This document shows, piece after piece, positions 8,198 through 17,476 of a stretch of 64,000 nt of DNA. Both the position numbers and the translations under genes were made by a program. Source of the DNA: Desulfoglaeba alkanexedens ALDC (GTDB lineage Bacteria; Desulfobacterota; Syntrophobacteria; Syntrophobacterales; DSM-9756); contig NZ_CP040098.1 of NCBI RefSeq assembly GCF_005377625.1, positions 682,001-746,000 of the forward strand, given 5' to 3'. Under the pieces are notes generated by a model. It saw nothing but the letters and a program-made list of their open reading frames with translations. It did no database searches and was not told where the DNA came from. Numbering within the stretch: position 1 is the stretch's first letter; every line of letters begins with the position of its first letter.

Positions 8198-9790
8198 ATG
8201 AACAGGCTGGCAGCGTTCCTACGGAGGCTCAAGGCCTCATTCACGGCCCTCCCCCTCCCCCAAAAGCTCCTCACCGCGGGTTCCGTACTGATGGTGGTGG
8301 CAAGCCTGGCGTACCTCGCCCACAGCGTGAACTCCGTCACCTACGCGCCGGTTTACACGGGCCTTTCCGAACCGGATATGGCCGCGGTGGTGGAGAGCCT
8401 CAAGGCCAAGAAACTCCCCTACCGCCTGGTCGATGGTCAGAGTATTGAGGTCCCGGAGGATCAGCTATACGAGATCCGGCTGGCGCTGGCCTCCGAGGGC
8501 CTTCCCAAGGGTTCCGGGGTGGGCTTCGAAATCTTCGACAAGCAGCGCCTGGGGAGCACCGCGTTCGTTCAGAAGATCAATTATCAGCGGGCCCTTCAGG
8601 GGGAACTGGTCCGCACGATCAACCAGATGGAAGAGGTGGAAGAGAGCCGGGTGCACCTGGTGCTTCCGGAAGACACCGTGTTCGTGGAAGACCGGCAGCC
8701 GCCCCGGGCCGCCGTTTTTCTCAAGCTCAAGCCGGGCGCCAGGCTCGAGGAACGCCAGTTGCAAGCTCTGGTGAACCTGGTGGCGAGCGCTGTGCAGGGG
8801 TTGGAAAGCGAAAACGTCACGATAATGAGCACCGACGGGGAAGTTTTTTATAAGAAAACCGGCGAAGACACACCGTTTGCCGCCAACAGCTTTCAGATGG
8901 AATACCGCCACCGGCTCGAGGAGAGCCTGCGGGAGAAGGTCCAGTCCATGCTGGAACCGGTTCTGGGCTCGGACAAGGTCGTCGCCCGGGTGACGGCAGA
9001 GCTTGATTTCAGCGAGATCGCGGTCACGGAAGACATCTACGATCCCGACAGCGCGGTGGTGCGCAGTCAGCAGCGAAGCGTTGAGAATTCCGAAGGAACG
9101 GGAGTCGGCGCTCGAGGCAATCCCGACGCACCCATCAACCTGGAGAGCCGGCTCCTGGAGAGCGCGACTCCCGAAAACCGGCAGCGATCCACCAGTCGCC
9201 AGCGCGAGACGGTCAACTACGAAATCAACCGCGTGAGCCGCCAGATCACCCGGGCTCCGGGGAGCATCAAGAAGTTGTCGGTGGCGGTCATCGTGGACGG
9301 CCCTTACAAGGTGGAAACCGCGGAGGGGCAGGATGCACGGAAAGTCTTTGTGGGGCGGACCCCGGAGGAACTCAAGCGGCTGGAAGACGTGGTGAAGAAG
9401 GCCGTGGGCTATGACGAAAACCGGGGCGACCAGATCACGGTTTCCAACGTGGCGTTCGCAACGGAAGCCTTCCCCGACGGGGCGGTCTCGGGGCCGGAAC
9501 TCGACTGGCTGGATCTGCTGCGCAGGCACCAGAAGCTCATTTTCAATCTTCTTCTCCTGTTGCTGGTCTTCCTTTTCGTCATCCGCCCGTTCATGAAGCG
9601 ATTCCAGCACATGACGGTGGGAGGCGAACAGGATCGAGCGGCGGCGCTTCCCGGGACCGCCGAAGAAGGACTCCTCGAAGGACCTCAGCGGAAAGAACTT
9701 CCGGTGAAGGAACAGGCCATCGCCTTGACCCTGGAGAACCCTTACCAGGCCGCTCAGGTGATCCGAACCTGGCTGAAGGAGGAAAGCTGA
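8198..9790 (+). CDS. fliF: Flagellar MS-ring protein FliF
   Basis: A 530-residue inner-membrane protein that forms the MS ring. It has a transmembrane helix near the N-terminus (about 25-42) and a second near residues 447-465 (LIFNLLLLLLVFLFVIRPFM). The YscJ-like periplasmic ring domain lies between (YAPVYTGLSEPDMAAVVESL, GSTAFVQKINYQRALQGEL). The C-terminal tail keeps the FliG-binding end (NPYQAAQVIRTWLKEE). It starts after the repeat cluster and is followed by fliG four bases later. Confidence 0.97.
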   Translation: MNRLAAFLRRLKASFTALPLPQKLLTAGSVLMVVASLAYLAHSVNSVTYAPVYTGLSEPDMAAVVESLKAKKLPYRLVDGQSIEVPEDQLYEIRLALASEGLPKGSGVGFEIFDKQRLGSTAFVQKINYQRALQGELVRTINQMEEVEESRVHLVLPEDTVFVEDRQPPRAAVFLKLKPGARLEERQLQALVNLVASAVQGLESENVTIMSTDGEVFYKKTGEDTPFAANSFQMEYRHRLEESLREKVQSMLEPVLGSDKVVARVTAELDFSEIAVTEDIYDPDSAVVRSQQRSVENSEGTGVGARGNPDAPINLESRLLESATPENRQRSTSRQRETVNYEINRVSRQITRAPGSIKKLSVAVIVDGPYKVETAEGQDARKVFVGRTPEELKRLEDVVKKAVGYDENRGDQITVSNVAFATEAFPDGAVSGPELDWLDLLRRHQKLIFNLLLLLLVFLFVIRPFMKRFQHMTVGGEQDRAAALPGTAEEGLLEGPQRKELPVKEQAIALTLENPYQAAQVIRTWLKEES

Positions 9791-9794
9791 TATC

Positions 9795-10796
9795 ATGGCT
9801 AAGGTTTCAGGCGTTCAGAAGGCCGCCATCGCGCTGCTCGCCCTGGGGGAAGAGGCGTCGGCCCCGATCTTCAAGAGCTTGAGTCCCGGCGAGATCCAGA
9901 AACTGGGCGCTCAGATGAGCAACATCCAGATCGTGGACAAGCAGACCACGGACGAAGTCTTGAACGAACTGATCGCCCGAATGCAGGAAGCGGGAAGCAT
10001 TTCCCTGCCCGGCAACCAGTTCCTCCACAAGCTTCTCCCCGCCGTACTCGGCCGGGAACAGGCCGAAAGCGTGCTCGCCAAGATCGAAGAAGACAACCAG
10101 AAGGTGCCGTTCAAAAACATTCAGGACGTCGACGCCCGAATCCTGGCCAATTTCATCCGCGGTGAACATCCCCAGACCATTGCGATCATTCTGGCACACC
10201 TGGGGCACGAAAAGGCCAGCGAGGTGATCGGGTTGCTGCCGGAAAACCTGCAGTTCGAAGCGGTGAGCCGGATGGCGAACCTGGAGACGGTCCCGCCGGA
10301 CCTTCTCCGCGAAGTGGACGAGGTGCTGGAAAGGGAACTCTTTTCCGTCAGCAAGGGCAGCTACAAGACTCTGGGCGGCATTCAATCCGTCGCGGAAATC
10401 CTCAACCGCTGCGATCGCCGGACAGGAGACAACATTTTGCAGGCCTTGGAAGATTACGATTCGGATCTTGCCGACAAGATCCGAAAACTCATGTTCGTGT
10501 TCGACGACCTGGTCGGCGTCAACGACTTGGGCATCCGGGAACTCCTGAAAGAAGTCTCCAACGACGACCTCACCCTCGCATTGAAGACCGCCTCGGAAGA
10601 GGTCAAAAACAAGATCCTCCAGAACCTCTCTCAACGCGCCTCTCAAATGCTCCTAGAGGACCTGGAGGTCATGGGCCCGGTGCGCCTGAGCGACGTGGAA
10701 GGGGCGCAGCAGAATATACTCAACGTGGCCCGCCGCCTGGAAAAGGAAGGCCGGCTGATCCTGGCGCGCGGTGAAGGCGGGGATAACTTTGTCTAA
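9795..10796 (+). CDS. fliG: Flagellar motor switch protein FliG
   Basis: Cytoplasmic rotor protein (333 residues) that couples FliF to the stator and switch. It shows the middle-domain EHPQT motif (RGEHPQTIAIILAHL) and the charged C-terminal torque helix (DKIRKLMFVFDDLV). The start follows the fliF stop by four bases, and the 3' end overlaps fliH by eight bases. Confidence 0.98.
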   Translation: MAKVSGVQKAAIALLALGEEASAPIFKSLSPGEIQKLGAQMSNIQIVDKQTTDEVLNELIARMQEAGSISLPGNQFLHKLLPAVLGREQAESVLAKIEEDNQKVPFKNIQDVDARILANFIRGEHPQTIAIILAHLGHEKASEVIGLLPENLQFEAVSRMANLETVPPDLLREVDEVLERELFSVSKGSYKTLGGIQSVAEILNRCDRRTGDNILQALEDYDSDLADKIRKLMFVFDDLVGVNDLGIRELLKEVSNDDLTLALKTASEEVKNKILQNLSQRASQMLLEDLEVMGPVRLSDVEGAQQNILNVARRLEKEGRLILARGEGGDNFV

Positions 10797-11475
10797 GATC
10801 ATCAAAGCCCGTGAAACCGACGATCTGAACGCTTTCGGCTTCGCCGAAATACGGCAAAGCGAACGAAAGGCTCCGGCCGCCGGCACCCGGTCCGGCTTGG
10901 AAGCGGAACTGGAATCGGTGGAAGCGTTCGAAGAGAGCCTCCGCCGCCGTCTGCTCGAAGCGGAGCGCGCAGCCCAGGAACTGGAACGGGAAGGCTACGA
11001 GAAAGGATACGTACAAGGCCAAAAAGACGGGTTCGAATTCGGCAAACGCAGCATGGCCGTGGTCAAGGAACAGCTCGAACGGCTGCTCGCCGGCCTCTCC
11101 GAGACTCCTGAACGTGTCTTCAAAGATTACAGGCAATGGCTGGTGGAGACGGCCCTCGCCGTGGCCCGCCGCGTAGTCCGAGCCGAACTGGAGACCCGCC
11201 CCGAATTGATCCAGCGGCTGATCAATGACATGCTTCAGGAGGCCGAGGAACACCAGAGCCTGACCCTCGTCCTGCATCCCAAAGATCTCAGGCTTCTCCA
11301 GGAGTACACCGATTTCAAGATTCCCGGCCCCGAACGATCGAACGCCTTCGCGGTGAAGACGGACGAGTCCATTGAACGAGGCGGCTGCATCATCGAAAGC
11401 GACATCCAGCGGATCGATGCCACCATGGAAACACGATTCGAGCTCATCCGGGAGGCCCTCGAAAGCCATGAATGA
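10789..11475 (+). CDS. fliH: Flagellar assembly protein FliH
   Basis: Regulates the export ATPase FliI. The protein is about 228 residues with a long Glu/Arg-rich coiled coil (about 35-110) and the C-terminal FliH/HrpE-type domain (RRVVRAELETRPELIQRLIN). I prefer the TTG at 10789, which gives LSKIIKARE, the usual MSKxIK-like opening, and has GGGGA a few bases upstream. A GTG at 10771 would add six residues deeper inside fliG. Its stop overlaps the fliI start by eight bases. Confidence 0.9.
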   Translation: MSKIIKARETDDLNAFGFAEIRQSERKAPAAGTRSGLEAELESVEAFEESLRRRLLEAERAAQELEREGYEKGYVQGQKDGFEFGKRSMAVVKEQLERLLAGLSETPERVFKDYRQWLVETALAVARRVVRAELETRPELIQRLINDMLQEAEEHQSLTLVLHPKDLRLLQEYTDFKIPGPERSNAFAVKTDESIERGGCIIESDIQRIDATMETRFELIREALESHE

Positions 11476-12823
11476 CCCCGATGACACCGCCCGGCACCCT
11501 TGCGTTCACGACGACTACCTGCGCTTGGAAGGGCGCGGGCGCATGCTCCTCGACCGCCCCCCCTGGCAGACCTACGGGAAAGTGGCCCGCCTGGTGGGAA
11601 ACCTTCTGGAGGTCCAGGGGCTCAAAGCGGCCCGAGGCGACATCTGCCGCGTCTTTCCTTCAGAATCGAATAACCCCGTCTATGCCGAAGTGGTGGGCTT
11701 CGGAGAACGGCGACTCAAGCTGAGTCCACTCACGCCCATCAATGGGATCCGCCCAGGGGATCTCGCCATGAAGCATCCACACTCGGACACGGTCCAGGCC
11801 GGAGAAGCCCTCCTGGGGCGTGTCATCGACGGAATGGGCGCACCCATCGACGGCAAAGGACCGCTGCCTGCGGGAAAACCTTATGCGTTGAACCGTCCCG
11901 CCGTAAACCCGCTGGAGCGGCCGGTGATCAGGGAGCAGCTCGATGTGGGTGTCCGCTGCATCAATGGGCTGCTGCCCATCGGTAAGGGCCAGCGGATGGG
12001 GATCTTCGCAGGGTCCGGCGTCGGCAAAAGCACGCTCCTCGGAATGATGGCCCGATATACCACGGCCCCCGTGAACGTGATCGCCCTGATCGGCGAACGG
12101 GGCCGTGAAGTCAACGAATTCCTTCAAGACGAGCTGGGCGCCGACGGACTGGCCCATTCAGTGGTGGTCGTGGCCACTTCCGATCAGCCTGCGACGCTTC
12201 GACTCCGTGGAGCCTACGTGGCCTGCGCCGTAGCCGAGTACTTCAAAGACACGGGCCGGGACGTCCTGTTCATGATGGACTCGGTCACCCGTTTCGCCAT
12301 GGCCGCGCGCGAAATCGGACTCGCCGCAGGGGAACCGCCGACCACCAAGGGCTATCCCCCAAGCGTTTACGGTCTGCTGGCCCAGGTTCTCGAAAGGACG
12401 GGCAATTTCCGAGAAGCCTCCATCACGGGGATCTACACGGTGCTGGTCGAAGGCGACGACCTGGACGATCCCGTGGCCGATACCGTCCGCTCCATCTTGG
12501 ACGGCCACATCGTGCTGGATCGAGCCCTCGCTCATCAGCGACACTACCCCGCGATCGATCCCCTGAAGAGCGTCAGCCGTTTGACAGATCGCCTCCTGGA
12601 CGCGGAACAGAAACGCTTCGCCGCCCGCTTCATCCAGACGCTCGCCCATTACCGAAACAGCGAAGACATGATTCAAATCGGAGCCTACGTGAAAGGCACC
12701 CATCCGGACACGGACTACGCGATCAGCATGATCCAGAAGCTCAATGAGTACCTGAGACAGGACGTCACCGACCGCTGCACCGTGGCCGAATCCCTCAAAT
12801 GGCTGAAAACCCTTTTCGCCTGA
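11468..12823 (+). CDS. fliI: Flagellar export ATPase FliI
   Basis: A 451-residue F1-beta-like ATPase that energises flagellar type III export. Walker A is GSGVGKST (about 181-188), with the conserved segments GERGREVNEF, MDSVTRFAMA and GEPPTTKGYPPSVY. The open frame extends upstream into fliH, but the ATG at 11468 fits family length and overlaps the fliH stop (ATGAATGA). Confidence 0.97.
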   Translation: MNDPDDTARHPCVHDDYLRLEGRGRMLLDRPPWQTYGKVARLVGNLLEVQGLKAARGDICRVFPSESNNPVYAEVVGFGERRLKLSPLTPINGIRPGDLAMKHPHSDTVQAGEALLGRVIDGMGAPIDGKGPLPAGKPYALNRPAVNPLERPVIREQLDVGVRCINGLLPIGKGQRMGIFAGSGVGKSTLLGMMARYTTAPVNVIALIGERGREVNEFLQDELGADGLAHSVVVVATSDQPATLRLRGAYVACAVAEYFKDTGRDVLFMMDSVTRFAMAAREIGLAAGEPPTTKGYPPSVYGLLAQVLERTGNFREASITGIYTVLVEGDDLDDPVADTVRSILDGHIVLDRALAHQRHYPAIDPLKSVSRLTDRLLDAEQKRFAARFIQTLAHYRNSEDMIQIGAYVKGTHPDTDYAISMIQKLNEYLRQDVTDRCTVAESLKWLKTLFA

Positions 12824-12839
12824 TCCGGTGGAACCATCT

Positions 12840-13295
12840 ATGACCTTTCATTTCCGTTTTGAAGCGACGCTGAAAAGACAGGAAGGCCTTTTCCAGGAAG
12901 CCCGGATGGCTTTCGCTCGGGCCCGGCGCAAGGTTCTGGAACTTCAGGAGCGCAAGAGCCGCTTCCGCAGCGACATCTGGAAGCAGAAGGAACTTCTGTC
13001 GGATCAACAGAGACGGGGGATGAACGTGTCCTACTACCTTGCTTTCACCGAACACCTGGCCGGCCTCGAACACAAACTGCACACCCTGGAAGAAGAACTT
13101 CTCCGAGCCCGCAAGGACCTGGACAATAAGCATCGGGAACTCTTGGCCTGCGAAATGCAACTGAAGCAGCTCGAACACCTGAAGACCAGGGACCTGGAGG
13201 CGTATCGGAACGGCGTGCGCAAAGCGGAACAGAAACAGCTGGACGAACTGTCCGGAGGCAGGGGAGTTCGAGCTCAGGATGAATCCCAAATCTGA
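12840..13295 (+). CDS. fliJ: Flagellar export chaperone FliJ
   Basis: Small, highly charged coiled-coil protein (151 residues) of the export ATPase complex. It begins MTFHFRFEATLKRQE, the typical FliJ start, and is rich in Arg, Glu, Lys and Gln throughout. The ATG at 12840 was chosen over an in-frame GTG at 12828. It follows fliI by 16 bases and overlaps the next gene by 17 bases. Confidence 0.9.
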   Translation: MTFHFRFEATLKRQEGLFQEARMAFARARRKVLELQERKSRFRSDIWKQKELLSDQQRRGMNVSYYLAFTEHLAGLEHKLHTLEEELLRARKDLDNKHRELLACEMQLKQLEHLKTRDLEAYRNGVRKAEQKQLDELSGGRGVRAQDESQI

Positions 13296-13971
13296 TGCAC
13301 CGATGACGGCGACAAAGAAGCGGCCCGGCGGGCGCCGCCTTTCGGCGGGCGTCTTGGCCATCTGTGGGGTCGCCCTCCTGAAAGCCCTCCTGGCCTTCGG
13401 CATTTTTATCGCCGACAACAGTGAAAAGGCGGAGGTACTGTCACCGCCCGAGGTCCAGGCCGAAGAAAGCGCACCCGCGCCGGCGGCCGGGCAAGCCGGA
13501 ACCACGCCGACGGAACAAGGCGCCGCGGAAGGAAAGGCCCTGGAACCCCCCGTTGTGGACTTGACACCCGAAATGGTCGCTTACGTGAAGGAGAGGGAAG
13601 CCGCTCTGGAACGAAAGGAAGCGGAACTGAGGGAACGGGAGGCTTACCTGGCGAAGATGGAAAAGGAGTTGGAGCAGAAGCTCAAGGAACTCCTTTCCCT
13701 CCAGGAAAAGATGAAGACCATCCAGGAAGAGATCCAGACATACCGGGCTCAACGAGAAGAAGAAAGCAACCAGCAGATCCGGTCACTCGGGAAGATCTAC
13801 AGCACCATGAAGCCCAAGGAAGCCGCGAAACTCCTGGAAAACCTGGAAGAAGAACTGGTCGTCCGGATCATCACCACGCTTCCCCCGGACCAGGCGGCGG
13901 ACATCCTCGCCAACATGGACGTGAAGAAAGCCGCGAAGATTTCTACGGCGCTCTGCGTCGCCAACCCGTAA
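13279..13971 (+). CDS. MotE-family protein (membrane anchor, coiled coil, MgtE-N-like domain)
   Basis: A 230-residue protein with one transmembrane segment near residues 22-41, a Pro/Ala/Glu-rich linker, a coiled coil (about 95-165) and a C-terminal MgtE-N-like domain (KIYSTMKPKEAAKLLENLEEE, then LPPDQAADILANMD). Proteins of this plan directly after fliJ act as periplasmic motor chaperones (MotE) in other bacteria. Gene position and architecture both agree. It is the last gene of the flagellar block here. Confidence 0.82.
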   Translation: MNPKSDAPMTATKKRPGGRRLSAGVLAICGVALLKALLAFGIFIADNSEKAEVLSPPEVQAEESAPAPAAGQAGTTPTEQGAAEGKALEPPVVDLTPEMVAYVKEREAALERKEAELREREAYLAKMEKELEQKLKELLSLQEKMKTIQEEIQTYRAQREEESNQQIRSLGKIYSTMKPKEAAKLLENLEEELVVRIITTLPPDQAADILANMDVKKAAKISTALCVANP

Positions 13972-13979
13972 GAACCCGT

Positions 13980-14560
13980 CCCAAAGCGATGCCGGTCGCC
14001 GGCAAGCCGGCTCCTACAGGGGAATGGCCCGGTTTTTCATCAAGGCGCCGGCCCGGTGTTCCGTTATCGGTAGCAGCGGGCTTGCCCGCGACCCGTAAAA
14101 CCGGCAATGCCGCTTTGACCTGGGAGCGCGGGCGTCTCGCCCGCATCTCCAACCCCGCCATCCACCTTGTTCCCAAGCTCCACCTTCCACCTTGTTCCCA
14201 AGCTCCAGCTTGGGAACAAGGGGAAAACATCACCCCGGGCGGCATGGCTTCGTGCGACAACTATCTTGACAAACACCAAGGTCTGCGACCAGAAAAGGAG
14301 ATGGCTGCAGATCTTTTGCTTCTTGTTCCCAAGCTCCAGCTTGGGAACACAATTGTGCAGAAGCTCCAGCTTCGGTGGGGCCGTTCCCAAGCTTGAGCTT
14401 GGGAACGAGGGGAAAGACTACTTCGAGACCCTGGCGAGCTCCCTGGAAAGACAGCGCGTTTCAGCTGTAGCAGGAGGGAAGCTGGAGCTTCCCGGGCAGG
14501 GCGTTCCCAAGCTGGAGCTTGGGAACGAGGGGAAGGTCTGCGACCAGAAAAGGAAGTTCA
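13980..14560. repeat. Dense mixture of interspersed palindromic repeats
   Basis: The 612-base gap between motE and the DUF362 gene holds no independent gene. It contains the CGGCAAGCCGGCTCCTAC family (13,993-14,100) and at least five copies of the TTCCCAAGCT/AGCTTGGGAA palindrome (about 14,168, 14,192, 14,328, 14,385, 14,503). A short stretch (ATGGCTTCGTGCGACAACTA at 14,243) recurs in altered form near 32,645 and 63,005. Open frames through this region are translated repeats. Confidence 0.85.
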
Positions 14561-14583
14561 GCGTTCTGACAAAGGAGAAGCGC

Positions 14584-15915
14584 ATGACACCGCATCGCGT
14601 ATCCATCGTGCGTTACCGGACGCCGGGCGAATCGGTCCGCCGGGCCGTCGACCTGGCCGGCGGCCTGCCTCCCTTGAAATCGGGCGCCCGCGTTTTCATC
14701 AAGCCCAACATCGTTTTCTGGACCCGGGCCGTCCCGTTTCCCAAGTGGGGCGTGATCACCACCAGCCGGGTGATGGAAGACATGGTCAAGCTGCTCAAGG
14801 CCCACGGTGTAGACGACATCACCATCGGCGAGGGAATCATCACCGCCGACCCCAGGGACCGGGAAACCCCGGACCACGCCTTCACCACCCTCGGCTACGG
14901 CGTCCTGGCCAAACGCTACGGGGTAAAAACCCTCAACGTAATGGACGACGATTTCGCCCCGGTGGAGATCGGCGAGGGGACCACGCTTAATTTTTGCGCC
15001 CGGGCACTGGAAAGTGATCTCATCGTCGACCTGCCGGTGCTCAAGACGCACAACCAGACCGTGGTGACCCTCGGCATCAAGAACCTCAAAGGGCTCATCG
15101 ACATCCCTTCGCGCAAGAAATGCCACCGCATGGACGACGAGGCCGATCTGCACGCGATGGTGGCCCGACTGCCCGACCGGCTGCCGGCGGTGTTCACCGT
15201 CATCGACGGCATTTACAGCGCCGAACGCGGCCCGGCTTTCGACGGGAAGATGCACCGCAGCGACCTGCTCATCGCCTCCGCCGACCTGCTCTCCGCCGAC
15301 CTGGTGGGTGCCCGCGTCCTGGGCCACGATCCGGCCGACGTGCCGCACTTGGCCTATGCGGCGCGCAACCACGGCCGGCCGCTGGACCTTTCCGACATCG
15401 AGGTGGTGGGCGAACCCATTGAAGCGGTGGCCCGTTTTCACGCCTACGATTTCGACTATGCACAGGATTCGGACGGCAACTGGCTGCCAGTGCCGCTGAT
15501 CAAGCAGGGCATCCGTGGGCTCTCGTATCCCAAGTACGACCTGACCATGTGCACCTACTGCTCCGGCATCAACGGCGTGGTCCTCTCGGCAATCCGCTAT
15601 GCCTGGAAGGGAGAGCCCTTCGACGATGTTGAAGTCCTCACCGGAAAAGTGATGAAACCGACGCCGGGCAAAAAGAAAACGATCCTGCTGGGGAAATGCA
15701 TGTACCAGGCCCACAAGAACAATCCGGACATCAATGAAATGATCGCCGTCAAGGGCTGCCCACCCAAGCCGGAAGACATCCTCAACGCCCTGCACCAGGC
15801 GGGCATCGATGCCGATCCGGCCCTGTTTGCCGGCATGGACCGGTTCCCCGGCTTCTTCATGGCCCGCTACCAGGGCAAGCCGGAGTTCGACGAGGCGTTT
15901 TTCAGGGTTCAATGA
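14584..15915 (+). CDS. DUF362-domain protein
   Basis: A 443-residue protein of the DUF362 family (MTPHRVSIVRYRTP ... VFIKPNIVFW; DLPVLKTHNQTVVTLGIKNLKGL). The family resembles iron-sulfur or nickel-protein assembly factors, but its reaction is unknown. A single CTYCSG (about residue 322) and two further Cys near the C-terminus (LGKCMYQ, KGCPPKP) could bind metal; the usual C-terminal two-ferredoxin cluster motif is absent. AAAGGAG lies seven bases before the ATG at 14584; upstream in-frame codons are repeat DNA. A cobalamin riboswitch follows. Confidence 0.85.
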   Translation: MTPHRVSIVRYRTPGESVRRAVDLAGGLPPLKSGARVFIKPNIVFWTRAVPFPKWGVITTSRVMEDMVKLLKAHGVDDITIGEGIITADPRDRETPDHAFTTLGYGVLAKRYGVKTLNVMDDDFAPVEIGEGTTLNFCARALESDLIVDLPVLKTHNQTVVTLGIKNLKGLIDIPSRKKCHRMDDEADLHAMVARLPDRLPAVFTVIDGIYSAERGPAFDGKMHRSDLLIASADLLSADLVGARVLGHDPADVPHLAYAARNHGRPLDLSDIEVVGEPIEAVARFHAYDFDYAQDSDGNWLPVPLIKQGIRGLSYPKYDLTMCTYCSGINGVVLSAIRYAWKGEPFDDVEVLTGKVMKPTPGKKKTILLGKCMYQAHKNNPDINEMIAVKGCPPKPEDILNALHQAGIDADPALFAGMDRFPGFFMARYQGKPEFDEAFFRVQ

Positions 15916-15969
15916 CAATTGACGCGCCCTTTCAAATGCGATAGAGAGCAAGCGGTTCTCTGACAATCC

Positions 15970-16237
15970 GTTTCGGTTCAGGTATCCCGACCTTCGGGAT
16001 TCAATAGGGAAGACGGTGAAATTCCGTCGCGGTCCCGCCGCTGTAAACGGGGACGAAAGCCTTAAGAACCACTGTCGGTGCTAGCTGTGCCGAGCCGCGC
16101 CGGCCGCAGCCGTCGCTTTCAGGGCGCTCTGCGGAAAAGCGGACGGCTCGGACCGGGCCTTTCAATGGGCCGAACGACCGATGGGAAGGCAAGGCGAGTA
16201 GGACGATCCGTGAGCCAGAAGACCTGCCTGAAACCGG
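15970..16237 (+). promoter_or_regulatory. Cobalamin (B12) riboswitch
   Basis: The conserved landmarks are in order: AATAGGGAA, GGTGAAATTCCGTCGCGG, TCCCGCCGCTGTAA, GGGAAGGC, and the B12-box core GTGAGCCAGAAGACCTGCC. It precedes the cbiC-cobI-transporter operon and is followed by an intrinsic terminator at 16326, so it probably turns the operon off when adenosylcobalamin is plentiful. A long variable arm lies between CCACTGTCGGTGC and GGGAAGGC. Confidence 0.95.
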
Positions 16238-16300
16238 CAATGGAACCGCCCTGATGGGAAACGGGCGTTTCCTCATCGGAGCCTGGGCTTCGGTGAACCG

Positions 16301-16370
16301 TCAAGGATCAAGCAAACAGGGTGCCGTCCTTGAAACCTCATAAGATGAATGGTTTCAAGGACTTTTTTTT
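16301..16370 (+). terminator. Riboswitch expression platform: intrinsic terminator with antiterminator
   Basis: GTCCTTGAAACC (16326-16337) pairs with GGTTTCAAGGAC (16351-16362), followed by eight T. The upstream heptamer TCAAGGA at 16301-16307 can instead pair with TCCTTGA at 16327-16333, which would block the terminator. This is the arrangement expected for transcriptional control by the preceding cobalamin riboswitch. The terminator is seen directly; the antiterminator role is inferred. Confidence 0.85.
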
Positions 16371-16402
16371 GGGTAGCGTAGAAAATAATAGACCTAATAC
16401 TT

Positions 16403-16712
16403 GATGCCGAATTCTATTTCCCCTCCCCCTGTGGGAGGGGATTAAGGGGAGGGGAATGTAACTCATTGACCTTCATTGATTTTATCACCCTCACCCCAAC
16501 CCTCTCCCATCAAGGGAGAGGGGGATTGCCCTCGTTCCCAAGCTCCAGCTTGGGAACAAGAAGCAAAAGATCTGCACCCATACTTGATGCCGAATTCTAT
16601 TTCCCCTCCCCCTGTGGGAGGGGATTAAGCAAAGGTCCAGTTACGATTTCAAGCTGTGCCATGAATTCTATTTCCCCTCCCCTTGTGGGAGGGGATTAAG
16701 GGGAGGGGGGGA
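16403..16712. repeat. Three direct copies of a CCCCTCCCC-type repeat upstream of cbiC
   Basis: The phrase ATTCTATTTCCCCTCCCC, then (C/T)TGTGGGAGGGGATTAAG, occurs at about 16,411, 16,592 and 16,665. The first copy is joined to a CTCTCCCATCAAGGGAGAG palindrome (about 16,500) and one TTCCCAAGCT palindrome (about 16,537). A matching composite is at 45,006-45,116 and an inverted copy at 34,981-35,027. The last copy ends only about 15 bases before the cbiC start and supplies its purine-rich leader. Confidence 0.85.
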
Positions 16713-16723
16713 GGAGACCGACC

Positions 16724-17368
16724 ATGGACCGACCCGGACTGGTGGCCGCAGGCCAGGCCGTGGAAGCCGAAAGCTTCCGCATCATCGACCGGGAAATGGG
16801 CGCTCATGCCTTTCCGCCCGAGCAGTGGGAAGTGGTGCGCCGCGTCATTCACACCACCGGCGACTTCGACTACGCGGATCGCATCCGATTCCGCCCGGAA
16901 TCCCTGGCGGCCGGCGTCCAAGCCCTTCGAGCGGGAGCTTCGATCTTCGCCGACACGCGCATGATTCAGGTGGGGCTTTCCCCGTGGCGCCTCGGCTGGT
17001 TCGGAAATCCCGTCGTGGTTCCCGCCGCGGAACCGGAGGCCCAGGCGGCCGCCGAACAACAGGCTACGACCCGGACGGCGGCGGCCTTTCGGAACCGAGC
17101 CCGGGAACTGGAAGGCTCCGTCGTGGCCGTGGGAAACGCCCCCACGGCCCTTCTGGAAGTGGTACGGCTCGCGCGCGAAGAAAACCTCCGGCCCGCCCTG
17201 GTGGTCGGGGTTCCGGTCGGTTTTGTCAACGCCGAAGAATCCAAAACCCTCCTTTGGGAAACCGAAAGCCTTCCGTGCATCACGGTGCTCGGCCGTAAAG
17301 GCGGAAGCACTGTGGCGGTCGCCGTCCTTCACGCCCTGCTGGAACTGGCTCGGCGGCATCCGGCGTAG
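16724..17368 (+). CDS. cbiC: Precorrin-8X methylmutase (CbiC/CobH)
   Basis: Moves the C-11 methyl group to C-12 in corrin ring synthesis, giving cobyrinate or hydrogenobyrinate. The 214-residue protein keeps the catalytic His at position 43 (RRVIHTTGDFDYA), the substrate loop TRMIQVGLS and the C-terminal VGVPVGFVNAEESK. GGAGGAGA lies before the ATG. It is the first gene after the cobalamin riboswitch. Confidence 0.95.
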   Translation: MDRPGLVAAGQAVEAESFRIIDREMGAHAFPPEQWEVVRRVIHTTGDFDYADRIRFRPESLAAGVQALRAGASIFADTRMIQVGLSPWRLGWFGNPVVVPAAEPEAQAAAEQQATTRTAAAFRNRARELEGSVVAVGNAPTALLEVVRLAREENLRPALVVGVPVGFVNAEESKTLLWETESLPCITVLGRKGGSTVAVAVLHALLELARRHPA

Positions 17369-17476
17369 TGACCCGAAGAGCGGCCGCCCGCGCCGGATTC
17401 ACGCCCCCCGTGCGGCCGCCGAGGCTGCCCACGGCGGGCTCCAAGCGGAGGCCCCACGGTATCGGAGGTTATCCAC

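Noticed and set aside
14167..14583. N-terminal extension of the DUF362 protein
   Set aside because: The extra 139 codons translate interspersed palindromic repeats; a good ribosome site precedes the ATG at 14584.
16001..16304. Minus-strand frames over the cobalamin riboswitch
   Set aside because: The region is a structured RNA with conserved aptamer blocks on the plus strand; the frames have no coding features.
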